Positions 1-7,268 of a stretch of DNA of 28,997 nucleotides are shown here, one piece after another (the stretch's first letter is position 1; every line of letters begins with the position of its first letter). The translations under genes were made by a program, and so were the position numbers. The notes under the pieces were generated by a model. The model was not told the DNA's origin and did not search any database. It worked only from the letters and a program-made list of their open reading frames with translations. This DNA comes from Ruminococcus sp. UBA4275 (GTDB taxonomy: Bacteria > Bacillota > Clostridia > Oscillospirales > Ruminococcaceae), in NCBI GenBank assembly GCA_002395085.1, contig DGVV01000021.1, forward strand, positions 1-28,997, in the 5' to 3' direction.

Positions 1-31
1 AATCCGTCGGAGACACTTTATCTACAGACAG

Positions 32-58
32 AAGCGAGGAATCCTTTGATTCCTCGCT
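32..58 (-). terminator. Hairpin downstream of the GH30 gene
   Basis: A perfect 11-bp stem with a 4-base loop lies just after the GH30 stop codon. On the minus strand the stem is followed by only a weak pyrimidine run, so it may be a weak terminator or an mRNA 3'-end stabiliser. Confidence 0.5.
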
Positions 59-64
59 CCTGTA

Positions 65-2650
65 TTATGCTTTTATCAGGATGCGCTTCAAGAGTGTAAG
101 ATCAACGGCATTCAGTTTGCCATCGGCGTTCAAGTCAGCGATCACGCCCTGCTCCGGTGTGAGTGTTCCGACTGTCAGCAGATAATCGCGCAGCATGACT
201 AGGTCTGTTTTATCGCACACCCCGTCTGCGTTGATGTCACCGATCACAGGCGCAGCCTGCTTCGCAGTGACCGCAACTGCATAATTGACACAGCCGGACT
301 GATTAACCTCGCCGAGCGTGACGGTTTCTCCTGCGTTAAAATCCTTCTTGTAGAGCTGATAGGTCACCTGCGGATTACCGTCATCGGTGAGCGTATCGGT
401 GGTTTTTGTCCAGCCGGACAGCCATGCAGGGACATCAGTGATTCTGTTATCCAGCGCTACATAAGCCGAAATATCCGTACCTGCTGTGAATACGGCTTCA
501 TTGCCTGCATACTTTTTAGAATCGCACGCTGTCTGGATCCATTCTGCGCCGTCGAGCGTTTGGGGAACACTCGTGAATCGGAATGCTCTGTCACCAAACA
601 CTGCGCTGCCGGTTTGCTTTGGCTCAGTCACGACTGACCACGCAGCGGCGTTTGCTGTATCATAAACATTCAGGCTGCGGATATATTTGCCAGCTTTGCT
701 GCCGTAAAGTTCGATCTCGGCGATATTGCAGCAATACACATCGTCCTTGTTATACGGATTCTGCGGCGTACCCTCCGGAACAGCATATCGCACAAATCGC
801 CCGCTTGCATTTTCCGGCTTTACATAGTGCATACCGCCGCCCGGCAGTTCGGTGACCGTATATACGGTTTTCCAGTTCTGCCCATCGTCAGATATTTGAA
901 TGAATGCATCGACGCACCGTGCCTCGTGTCCGGTACGCGGGCAATAACCGATCTGCGTAAATTCATACACTGCGCCGAGATCCGCCTGCACGAAGCCGCT
1001 GCCGACGCCGTCAAAATAGGTTGCTGTGCTGCCGTCAAAGGCTTTTGTGTAATCGGTGCTGCTATCACTGTGCCATGAATCTGTGCCGGAAAGCACTGCC
1101 TTTGAGAGCTCAATCTTGTCCGTGCGGTCTGTTGTCTCGCCCGTGCCGCCGATGATATAGGTAGCAATGGAATTTGCCGGGAGTGTCACATTCAGTGTTT
1201 TGCCGCTGAGATTTGTTTTTCCGATATCCTTCCAGTTCTCTGAAGCACTGGTGCGGATGCCCTGTGCTGATGTCCCGACTGACTGAAATCCGGAGAGGTC
1301 AAAGCTGAGGTCGCGGTTTCCGCCGCCGGTGTTATATGCAACGATCACGATCTCGCCCGTTTGGGGATCATATGCAGCCATCGTTGTATTGGAAGAATTG
1401 AGCATCGTCATGCCCGGACGGATATAGCGCGTATACTGTCCGAAGCTGTAATACTTCTTGGAAAGCACAATTTCGTTTTTATCGTGGTCTGCAACGGCAA
1501 CGCCCCAGAATCCTCCGTTCAGATTCGGCATACCGGAGTCCTTTCTGCCGTTGTAGCCGTTCTTTGATACATGGTTGTCGATAAGCTGCCAGAGAATCCA
1601 CGCAGAGGCATTCATCTGATTACAGTCAGTTGTGATGCGTTCTGCGAGCCAGAGTCCGCTTCCCATCGCACCGGCATTTGTACCGGCTGTTTTGCTGCCG
1701 TCCACTTCGCTCATCCAGAGATTCTTTCCATTGGATAATGCAAGATTTTTCAGATCTGTGCGTTTGCTTCCGCCGTAACTGTGCGTATCAATTCGTCCGA
1801 TCACGTTCTTTGCATCTGCGGAGAGCTTATTGAAGGACGAGATCGCCGTGTCGATTGAGGTTTCGTCCGTACCGCAGAGCAGAATATTATTGAGCCCATG
1901 CCGTTCCAGTGCCTTTTTCGTCTCTGTCAGCATTTTCGACTCTGAATCGCCCTGATCGAAATGACAGCCCTCCTGTTTTGCACTGTTTGCGCCCCAATAG
2001 TTTGTATAAGGCTCATTCATTGGGTCAATGCTCTGAATCTCAATGCCCCATTCGTTCTGATAATGCGCGCAGACCTCTGCAAGATATTCTGCAAACGCCG
2101 TATACTGGTCATCCCGCAGATTATTCTTTTTCGGATCAGTTGCACCGGTCGAGCATCCGCTGTTTGTCATGTAGTAGGGCGGAGAATTGGAAAACATCTC
2201 GACGATCATGTCATCGCCGCCCGCCGCAAGGATTTTGTTCAGCACATTCCGCTGATTGGCGTCTGCGTTCCAGTCGTATGTAATCTTACCGTTATGATAG
2301 ACGGAATACCCTGGCATATTGGAATCTGTGCGCGTGATATGTGTATGAGACGGATTATCTCCGCCGCCGATATTAAAGCGCGCGATATTCAGGCGCAGCC
2401 CGCTGTCACCGTAAAACAGTTCAGCCGCTTTTTTCGAGAGCGTGTCATTATAGCCGATACGGTTTGCCCACCAGCATAATGAACTGCCCCAGCCTTCAAA
2501 CACGCCTCCGTTTATCTGATAGGTGCTGCCGGGCGTGAGTTTGACTGTTTCCGCTGCGTGTACTGTTCCCGCCGGAAACGTGTGGATTCCGGATAAAGCA
2601 AACAGTGTCAGTGCGCTGCAAAACGCGAGAATACGATTTTGAATTCTCAT
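65..2650 (-). CDS. Secreted GH30 glycoside hydrolase (endo-beta-1,6-galactanase-like) with F5/8-type module and dockerin
   Basis: An 861-residue secreted enzyme. Residues 1-33 are a signal peptide. Residues 35-500 are a GH30 (beta/alpha)8 barrel plus beta-sandwich, with the GWGSSLCWWA motif near residue 54, a probable acid/base Glu213 in MNEP and nucleophile Glu315 in MSEVDG. Residues 510-650 resemble an F5/8 type C (CBM32-like) domain. Residues 656-798 are the module shared by five enzymes here. Residues 803-861 are a type I dockerin with two calcium loops (DINADGVCDKTD, DLNADGKLNAVD), which would anchor the enzyme to a cellulosome scaffoldin. This GH30 type often cleaves beta-1,6-galactan in arabinogalactan, and the RG-I neighbours fit that, but the exact substrate is inferred. 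The start has an AAAGGGGG site 7 bases upstream. The promoter carries the 40-bp operator. Confidence 0.85.
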   Translation of the reverse strand: MRIQNRILAFCSALTLFALSGIHTFPAGTVHAAETVKLTPGSTYQINGGVFEGWGSSLCWWANRIGYNDTLSKKAAELFYGDSGLRLNIARFNIGGGDNPSHTHITRTDSNMPGYSVYHNGKITYDWNADANQRNVLNKILAAGGDDMIVEMFSNSPPYYMTNSGCSTGATDPKKNNLRDDQYTAFAEYLAEVCAHYQNEWGIEIQSIDPMNEPYTNYWGANSAKQEGCHFDQGDSESKMLTETKKALERHGLNNILLCGTDETSIDTAISSFNKLSADAKNVIGRIDTHSYGGSKRTDLKNLALSNGKNLWMSEVDGSKTAGTNAGAMGSGLWLAERITTDCNQMNASAWILWQLIDNHVSKNGYNGRKDSGMPNLNGGFWGVAVADHDKNEIVLSKKYYSFGQYTRYIRPGMTMLNSSNTTMAAYDPQTGEIVIVAYNTGGGNRDLSFDLSGFQSVGTSAQGIRTSASENWKDIGKTNLSGKTLNVTLPANSIATYIIGGTGETTDRTDKIELSKAVLSGTDSWHSDSSTDYTKAFDGSTATYFDGVGSGFVQADLGAVYEFTQIGYCPRTGHEARCVDAFIQISDDGQNWKTVYTVTELPGGGMHYVKPENASGRFVRYAVPEGTPQNPYNKDDVYCCNIAEIELYGSKAGKYIRSLNVYDTANAAAWSVVTEPKQTGSAVFGDRAFRFTSVPQTLDGAEWIQTACDSKKYAGNEAVFTAGTDISAYVALDNRITDVPAWLSGWTKTTDTLTDDGNPQVTYQLYKKDFNAGETVTLGEVNQSGCVNYAVAVTAKQAAPVIGDINADGVCDKTDLVMLRDYLLTVGTLTPEQGVIADLNADGKLNAVDLTLLKRILIKA

Positions 2651-2667
2651 ATAGTAACCCCCTTTGT

Positions 2668-2685
2668 TTCTGAATGAGAATGATC
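2668..2685 (-). repeat. 18-base leader element shared with the CE12 gene
   Basis: The sequence GATCATTCTCATTCAGAA on the minus strand lies near the start of the GH30 mRNA leader, between the predicted start of transcription and the GGGGG ribosome site. The same 18 bases with one change occur upstream of the CE12 gene at 7149-7166. The other enzyme genes do not have it. Function is unknown. Confidence 0.45.
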
Positions 2686-2697
2686 TTCTCCATTTTT

Positions 2698-2763
2698 ATT
2701 ATCTCATAAACCGCAGAAAATGACAATCACTTATTCTCTCAATCACATAACATTTTCTGCCTG
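2698..2763 (-). promoter_or_regulatory. GH30 promoter with 40-bp operator
   Basis: The -10 is GATAAT (2698-2703) and the -35 is TTGTCA (2721-2726), with a 17-base spacer. The 40-bp element at 2724-2763 reads AGAAAATGTTAT, three bases, then ATTGAGAGAAT and GTGATTG. Its last three bases are the first three of the -35. This is the placement expected for an AraC-type activator touching sigma region 4. It is the most diverged of the enzyme copies. Confidence 0.75.
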
Positions 2764-2770
2764 AATCACA

Positions 2771-2802
2771 CCGCAGCCCCGGACGCTCGTCCGGGGCTGC
2801 GG
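2771..2802 (-). terminator. Terminator-like hairpin after the double esterase gene
   Basis: A perfect 15-bp GC-rich stem with a 2-base loop lies 7 bases past the esterase stop. It lacks a long U tract. It separates the esterase transcript from the GH30 promoter. Confidence 0.65.
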
Positions 2803-2809
2803 CTTGTAA

Positions 2810-5341
2810 TTATTTCACTTCTTTCGATAAGGGAATACCTAAACTCTTGATGCCGTTGCAGATGATCTGTGCTGTGACCTTTGCGCCGGCTTCGGTGAAA
2901 TGCGTAAAGTCGGTGCCGCCGACTGCGCCGCCCATGTAATAACTTCTGACGGTATTGTAGTCGCGCTTGTTGAAATCATTTACCATCGCCTGTCCGAGAT
3001 CGAAATACGGAATATTATATTTCCTTGCAAGTGCCTGACAGGCGGAATCAATGTTGCGGTAGCCGACCTTGAAGGGCTGTGTCTGATTCTTAATGGAGAG
3101 CGTCGGGCTCATGAGGATCGGCGTTGCGCCTTTATCCAGCGCTCCTTTGATATAAAATGTCATGTAGTATTCAAATGAGCCACTGACAGGGTTATCGACA
3201 TTGCCCTTTACCGGTGCATAGCGCTCCGATTTGGAGGAATCGCCGTCGTTGATGCCGAAATCGACGATCAGGTAATCGCCCGGCTTGATCTGATCGAGGA
3301 TGGTCTTCAGTCTGCCGTTGTCATAAAAGCTCTTGGAGCTGCGTCCGGCGATTGCGTGGTTTGATACCGTTACATTTGCGGAGAAGTAATCCTGCAAATA
3401 ATAGCCCCATCCCTGCTGCGGTGCCTTGTCTGCCCGATAGCTTTGTGCAGTAGAATCGGCTGCAACATACACTGTCGGCTTGTCACTGACCGGCTGCTGG
3501 ACAACCGTCTGCTCCTGTGACGGGTCGTAGGTATCCGGCACAGGTTCATCCGTATAGCTCAGCATCAGATAATCGAAATTCGGGCCGCCTTCTGCGGTAT
3601 TCGATTGCAGCATGATCGTGTTGATGCCCTCATTCAGCGGGAGCACGATGCCGCGCTCCTCCCATGTCGTCCAGGCACCGGTTGTCAGGAAATTCTGCTT
3701 CCATTTGTCGCTTCCGCCGTTGACCGAGATCATCATATTGCGGTCATTTGCAGAGCCGTTTGCAATGTTGAATGTGCAAAGATAGTTTCCGCTCCATGGA
3801 ACATTGACCTTGAACGCAACAGCGCTTTCCGTCGAATTGTCAAGGTTCAGATAGTCGCGGTATGTGAAGCCGGCATTCTTTTCCTCACGAATGCCGTTTA
3901 TAATTTTCTGTTCTGCTGCGGCGTATTTTGTGTCAGCGAATTCAACGTATTTTCCAACAAGATAATCGCGAAGCAGGATGATATCTGCGACGGAAAGTTT
4001 CATGTCGCCGTCCAGATCGGCAGCCTGCTGATACTGATATGCGGCACCGTTCAGTGCGGCACGCTTTGCGAGCGTCAGGTCAATTGCGTTGATTCTGCCG
4101 TCGCCGTTCAAGTCCCCCTGCATCAGTGGATCTCCGGTTGGTTCTGTAATGACCGGTTCGGTGATAACAGGATCAGTTACGACAGGATCCTGCGTCGGTG
4201 TCAGCGGCTGCATTGCCTGATACATAAGCTCGGCAAGCCGTGTCGCTCCGGCACGGTTCGGGTGAAGACCGTCTGACATATACAGGCTGCTGACCTCATT
4301 TGCACTCTTTTTCAGACAGTCGTTCTGCCAGAGATTGAACAGGTCAACAACCTCAATATTAAGCTTTTTTCCTACACGATCGAGCGCGCCGCCGTACCAT
4401 CTGCCCTGAAGCAGCGGATTCCGCTGGCAGTCGCCGTTTCTGCCCTGCTGCTTGACAAGAATCACACGCATTCCTTTTTTCATTGCACGCTGCGCCATAT
4501 CGGTGATGATTTCCTCATACTGCGCCTCGGTTGTGTTGTTCTTGGAATTGGTGTCATTGATGCCGATCGAGATCACATAAATATCTCTGGGCTGACCGTT
4601 TTTCTCAATCACGTTGAACTGACCGCCCTGCATAAAGCCGCGTGCGATCTGTCCGGAGGTTGCCATATTCATGATCTGCCACTGACTGCTGTCAACATAC
4701 TTGCCAAGCATCTGTGCCCAGCCTGCCTGCTGCGAGCTGTCCAGCGGATAATAATTGCAGACGGTGGAATCGCCGCAGACCCAGATGGTCGGATTGGTGT
4801 GCGTCTGGGTTGAGATCTGCTTGATTTCGAGCGCGGACATTGTATAGGCGTTGTTTTCTTTACCCGCGCAGGCGCAGATATTGAGCTGCCCGTCCGTGAC
4901 CGGAACCTGCAAGGTGTGATAGGCGTTATTGCCGGTGAGGTTCATGATCTGGTACATTCCCTCAATCGCGACGCTGGTTCTGCCGGTATTGCCGAGCCAG
5001 ACAGAGACCTGATAGAGCCCGTTCGGTACGTCGGCGCAGAAGGTGTATTTCCCGTTTGATGAGGAATTCTTGAACTGCACCGCATCGCTGAGTGCATCTC
5101 TGCCCGCTGCGCTGACATTCGAGACATTTGTGCCGGATGAAAAGCCGTAGCCACGGCCTGCATTGTAACCGTCCGATGCGCTGACACCGGTATAGCCCGA
5201 TGCGATTCCGCCGCCGCCGAAATCAAATTTCCAGTAGGTATTTGCTGCTGATGCGTTTGTTTTCGGGAAACTCACCGAAGCAGAAGCAAGCATCATAAGA
5301 GATGCGGATGCTGAAAGAAACTTGCGAACAAAAGATTTCAT
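2810..5341 (-). CDS. Secreted double SGNH esterase with internal dockerin and CBM35-like module
   Basis: An 843-residue protein. An upstream ATG at 5374 exists, but 5341 is preferred because GGGGG sits 5 bases ahead and a signal peptide follows (residues 1-33). Order: YxiM/beta-agarase-type galactose-binding-like domain (36-177); first SGNH esterase (184-378; Ser192 in GDS, Asp357 and His360); Pro/Thr linker (380-402); dockerin (408-465); CBM35-like domain (468-597); second SGNH domain (621-843; Ser630 in ADST, GRSS block, GIND block, Asp811 and His814), closest to CE12 rhamnogalacturonan acetylesterases. It probably removes acetyl groups from RG-I so the PL11 lyase can act. The dockerin is internal and its two halves are in the opposite order to those of neighbouring enzymes. 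It is the only intact dockerin enzyme here without the shared module. Confidence 0.87.
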   Translation of the reverse strand: MKSFVRKFLSASASLMMLASASVSFPKTNASAANTYWKFDFGGGGIASGYTGVSASDGYNAGRGYGFSSGTNVSNVSAAGRDALSDAVQFKNSSSNGKYTFCADVPNGLYQVSVWLGNTGRTSVAIEGMYQIMNLTGNNAYHTLQVPVTDGQLNICACAGKENNAYTMSALEIKQISTQTHTNPTIWVCGDSTVCNYYPLDSSQQAGWAQMLGKYVDSSQWQIMNMATSGQIARGFMQGGQFNVIEKNGQPRDIYVISIGINDTNSKNNTTEAQYEEIITDMAQRAMKKGMRVILVKQQGRNGDCQRNPLLQGRWYGGALDRVGKKLNIEVVDLFNLWQNDCLKKSANEVSSLYMSDGLHPNRAGATRLAELMYQAMQPLTPTQDPVVTDPVITEPVITEPTGDPLMQGDLNGDGRINAIDLTLAKRAALNGAAYQYQQAADLDGDMKLSVADIILLRDYLVGKYVEFADTKYAAAEQKIINGIREEKNAGFTYRDYLNLDNSTESAVAFKVNVPWSGNYLCTFNIANGSANDRNMMISVNGGSDKWKQNFLTTGAWTTWEERGIVLPLNEGINTIMLQSNTAEGGPNFDYLMLSYTDEPVPDTYDPSQEQTVVQQPVSDKPTVYVAADSTAQSYRADKAPQQGWGYYLQDYFSANVTVSNHAIAGRSSKSFYDNGRLKTILDQIKPGDYLIVDFGINDGDSSKSERYAPVKGNVDNPVSGSFEYYMTFYIKGALDKGATPILMSPTLSIKNQTQPFKVGYRNIDSACQALARKYNIPYFDLGQAMVNDFNKRDYNTVRSYYMGGAVGGTDFTHFTEAGAKVTAQIICNGIKSLGIPLSKEVK

Positions 5342-5414
5342 AATAACCCCCAATTCTATCCCTCTGATATACAAATGCAGCCCTTTTGCCTGTGCCGAAG
5401 GGGAGACACAGAAA

Positions 5415-5460
5415 GAAGATGACAGCAGGCACGGGAAGGGAGCCGTGTACTGTCATCTTC
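5415..5460 (-). promoter_or_regulatory. Long hairpin in the double-esterase mRNA leader
   Basis: An 11-bp perfect outer stem (5415-5425 with 5450-5460) encloses a second CACGG/CCGTG pairing. It lies between the predicted transcription start (about 5490) and the ribosome site. A second small hairpin (about 5391-5412) nearer the start codon presents UCCCCUUC in its loop, which can pair with the GGGGG ribosome site. Attenuation or translational control is possible but inferred. Confidence 0.5.
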
Positions 5461-5496
5461 TCATGTTCAGCAGTGATCAGCCGCCTCTGTGATTCT

Positions 5497-5563
5497 ATTA
5501 TAAATCAATCCAAGCGGATTCTGCAATCACATATTCTCTCATTGTTATGCACTTTTCTTCCGC
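5497..5563 (-). promoter_or_regulatory. Double-esterase promoter with 40-bp operator
   Basis: The -10 is TATAAT (5497-5502) and the -35 is TTGCAG (5521-5526), with an 18-base spacer. The 40-bp element lies at 5524-5563 (AATGAGAGAAT then ATGTGATTG on the minus strand). It begins immediately after the CE12 gene, and no clear terminator precedes it, so read-through from CE12 is also possible. Confidence 0.75.
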
Positions 5564-5566
5564 ATT

Positions 5567-7084
5567 TTATTTGAGCCGGTCGGAAAGCTGCAAACCGAGT
5601 ACTTTTGTCTGTTCGGCGATCATTTGTGCAATCTTCTGCGCGCCGGCATTGCTCAGATGCGTGTTGTCAATCGTCGAATGTGACGAATCGGTGTAGCAGT
5701 GCATTTTTGCAGTTTCATTTGCGCCGCCTGCATTGTAGAGACTTGTGTAAAGCTGTGTGGTCAGAGCGGTCATGTCAATGACCGGAACATTATCATTCCG
5801 ACCGAGTGCTTTCATGCCGTTCTGGTAATCGACATGACCCTTATAATTTGCAGTACCGTTGGAGCCGCGCCGGGTGACCGGTGTCACCAGAACAGGCTGC
5901 GCGCCTGCATTTTTTGCGAGATTGATATAATATGCAGTGAGGATATACTCGTAGGAATAACGCCCCTGTGCATCCTTTCCGCTGCTGTCCAATGTGTTCC
6001 AATCAAGATTCGGATATGTGCCGACTCCCGGATTCTTCGTCTCATCTGTTTTCTCGTCATTGTGGCCGAACTGGATGAACAGATAATCGCCTTTCCCGAT
6101 TGACGATTTCAGTGTCTGATAATTCTTCTCTTTCAGAAAACTGCGGGAGCTTCTGCCGGACAGTGCCAGATTTGTTACCGTCACATTGCTGAAATTCTGT
6201 GCAAGCTTCATGCCCCAGCCATATCGGTTCAGCGAGGTCTGCGTATTGCTGTCATATTCGCAGACGGTCGAATCACCGACAACAAAGATCCTTCCGGAAA
6301 ATTTGAAATCAGCAGATTCATAGCGATTCGTCGGCTCCTGCACCTCTGGCTGCTCCGGATCAGCGGGCGGCGTCATCAGCTTTTGCTTCAGAATGGTCAG
6401 GTCAACGGCATTGATCTTGCCGTCATTGTTGAAATCGGCTGCGGCTGGATTTTGCAGTTCACTAACGGTCAGCAGATAATTCAGCAGTGCCTTCACATCC
6501 TGAACATCAGTTGCGCCGTCATTTGTAATATCCTTCGGAAGCGAAGCAAATACGGCATAATTGACGCATCCTGCGCTCTGACCGTTTGCACCAAGTGTAA
6601 CTGCCTTACCGGCTTTCACATATTTGCTGTAAAGATCAAATGCCACATTGTTATTGTTTGCGGCATTCAGTGCAGTTTTGGTGTAATCCTGCATCCATGC
6701 AGGAATCGCCGTCACGCGGCTGTCCAGCGCGATATATACATTCATATCCGCACCGGCACGAAACGTCGCAATAGCATCACCAGAGGAATTCTTCGCATCG
6801 CAGGCAGTCACAATTGCCTCGCCGCCGATAACCTCGGAAGGAAGCCTTTGCCAGATTACTTCCCGATCACCGAAAATCAGATCACCGGGCTGCAAATCCG
6901 GATCAATACTCCAGGCGTTGCGGGTGGAGTCATTTACGGTGAGATCAAGAATCAGTTTTCCGCTGACCTGTTCATCTGATACGGCTTCTGCTTTCTGTTG
7001 CGGTATTGCCGCAGAGAGTGTGAATGCAGTGAGCATCATAATACAGACCGCGGCTGTGCATTTTAAAAGTTGCTGTTTCATCAT
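5567..7084 (-). CDS. Secreted CE12-type rhamnogalacturonan acetylesterase with shared module and dockerin
   Basis: A 505-residue protein, counting from 7084. The adjacent ATG at 7081 gives better spacing (7 bases) to GGGGG and is equally possible; an ATG at 7144 has no comparable site. Residues 1-34 are a signal peptide. Residues 43-182 are a divergent copy of the shared module. Residues 185-237 are a dockerin whose first calcium loop is degenerate (DITNDGATDVQD). A Pro/Glu-rich linker follows. Residues 264-505 are a CE12 SGNH esterase with Ser272 in GDST, the GRSSRSF block, GHND at 340-343, and Asp473/His476 in DNTHLS. The family removes acetyl groups from galacturonate in RG-I. No 40-bp operator was seen upstream, so it may be co-transcribed with the GH43 gene 185 bases upstream or use a weak promoter. 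Confidence 0.87.
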   Translation of the reverse strand: MMKQQLLKCTAAVCIMMLTAFTLSAAIPQQKAEAVSDEQVSGKLILDLTVNDSTRNAWSIDPDLQPGDLIFGDREVIWQRLPSEVIGGEAIVTACDAKNSSGDAIATFRAGADMNVYIALDSRVTAIPAWMQDYTKTALNAANNNNVAFDLYSKYVKAGKAVTLGANGQSAGCVNYAVFASLPKDITNDGATDVQDVKALLNYLLTVSELQNPAAADFNNDGKINAVDLTILKQKLMTPPADPEQPEVQEPTNRYESADFKFSGRIFVVGDSTVCEYDSNTQTSLNRYGWGMKLAQNFSNVTVTNLALSGRSSRSFLKEKNYQTLKSSIGKGDYLFIQFGHNDEKTDETKNPGVGTYPNLDWNTLDSSGKDAQGRYSYEYILTAYYINLAKNAGAQPVLVTPVTRRGSNGTANYKGHVDYQNGMKALGRNDNVPVIDMTALTTQLYTSLYNAGGANETAKMHCYTDSSHSTIDNTHLSNAGAQKIAQMIAEQTKVLGLQLSDRLK

Positions 7085-7148
7085 ATAACCCCCAATTTCA
7101 CTAAATTGCTCTGAGCAACAAAATAAAGCATAATTTGCAAACAACTGA

Positions 7149-7166
7149 TTCTGAATGAAAATGATC
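7149..7166 (-). repeat. 18-base upstream element shared with the GH30 leader
   Basis: Copy of the element at 2668-2685 with one substitution. Here it is flanked by AACTGAT/ATCAGTT arms (7143-7172) that can form a hairpin. A weak -10-like TATCAT lies just upstream on the minus strand (7184-7189). Confidence 0.4.
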
Positions 7167-7208
7167 AGTTCTACTGTGCTTTTATGATAAACTTTTTCCG
7201 GATACCAG

Positions 7209-7241
7209 AAACCGTCCCTGCACAGATTACAGAGACGGTTT
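7209..7241 (-). terminator. Hairpin between GH43 and CE12 genes
   Basis: An 8-bp outer stem (7209-7216 with 7234-7241) with further inner pairing lies 28 bases past the GH43 stop. It has no strong U tract, so partial read-through into CE12 is plausible. Confidence 0.5.
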
Positions 7242-7268
7242 ACAGAAAGGAGAGGAAACTTTCTTGTT

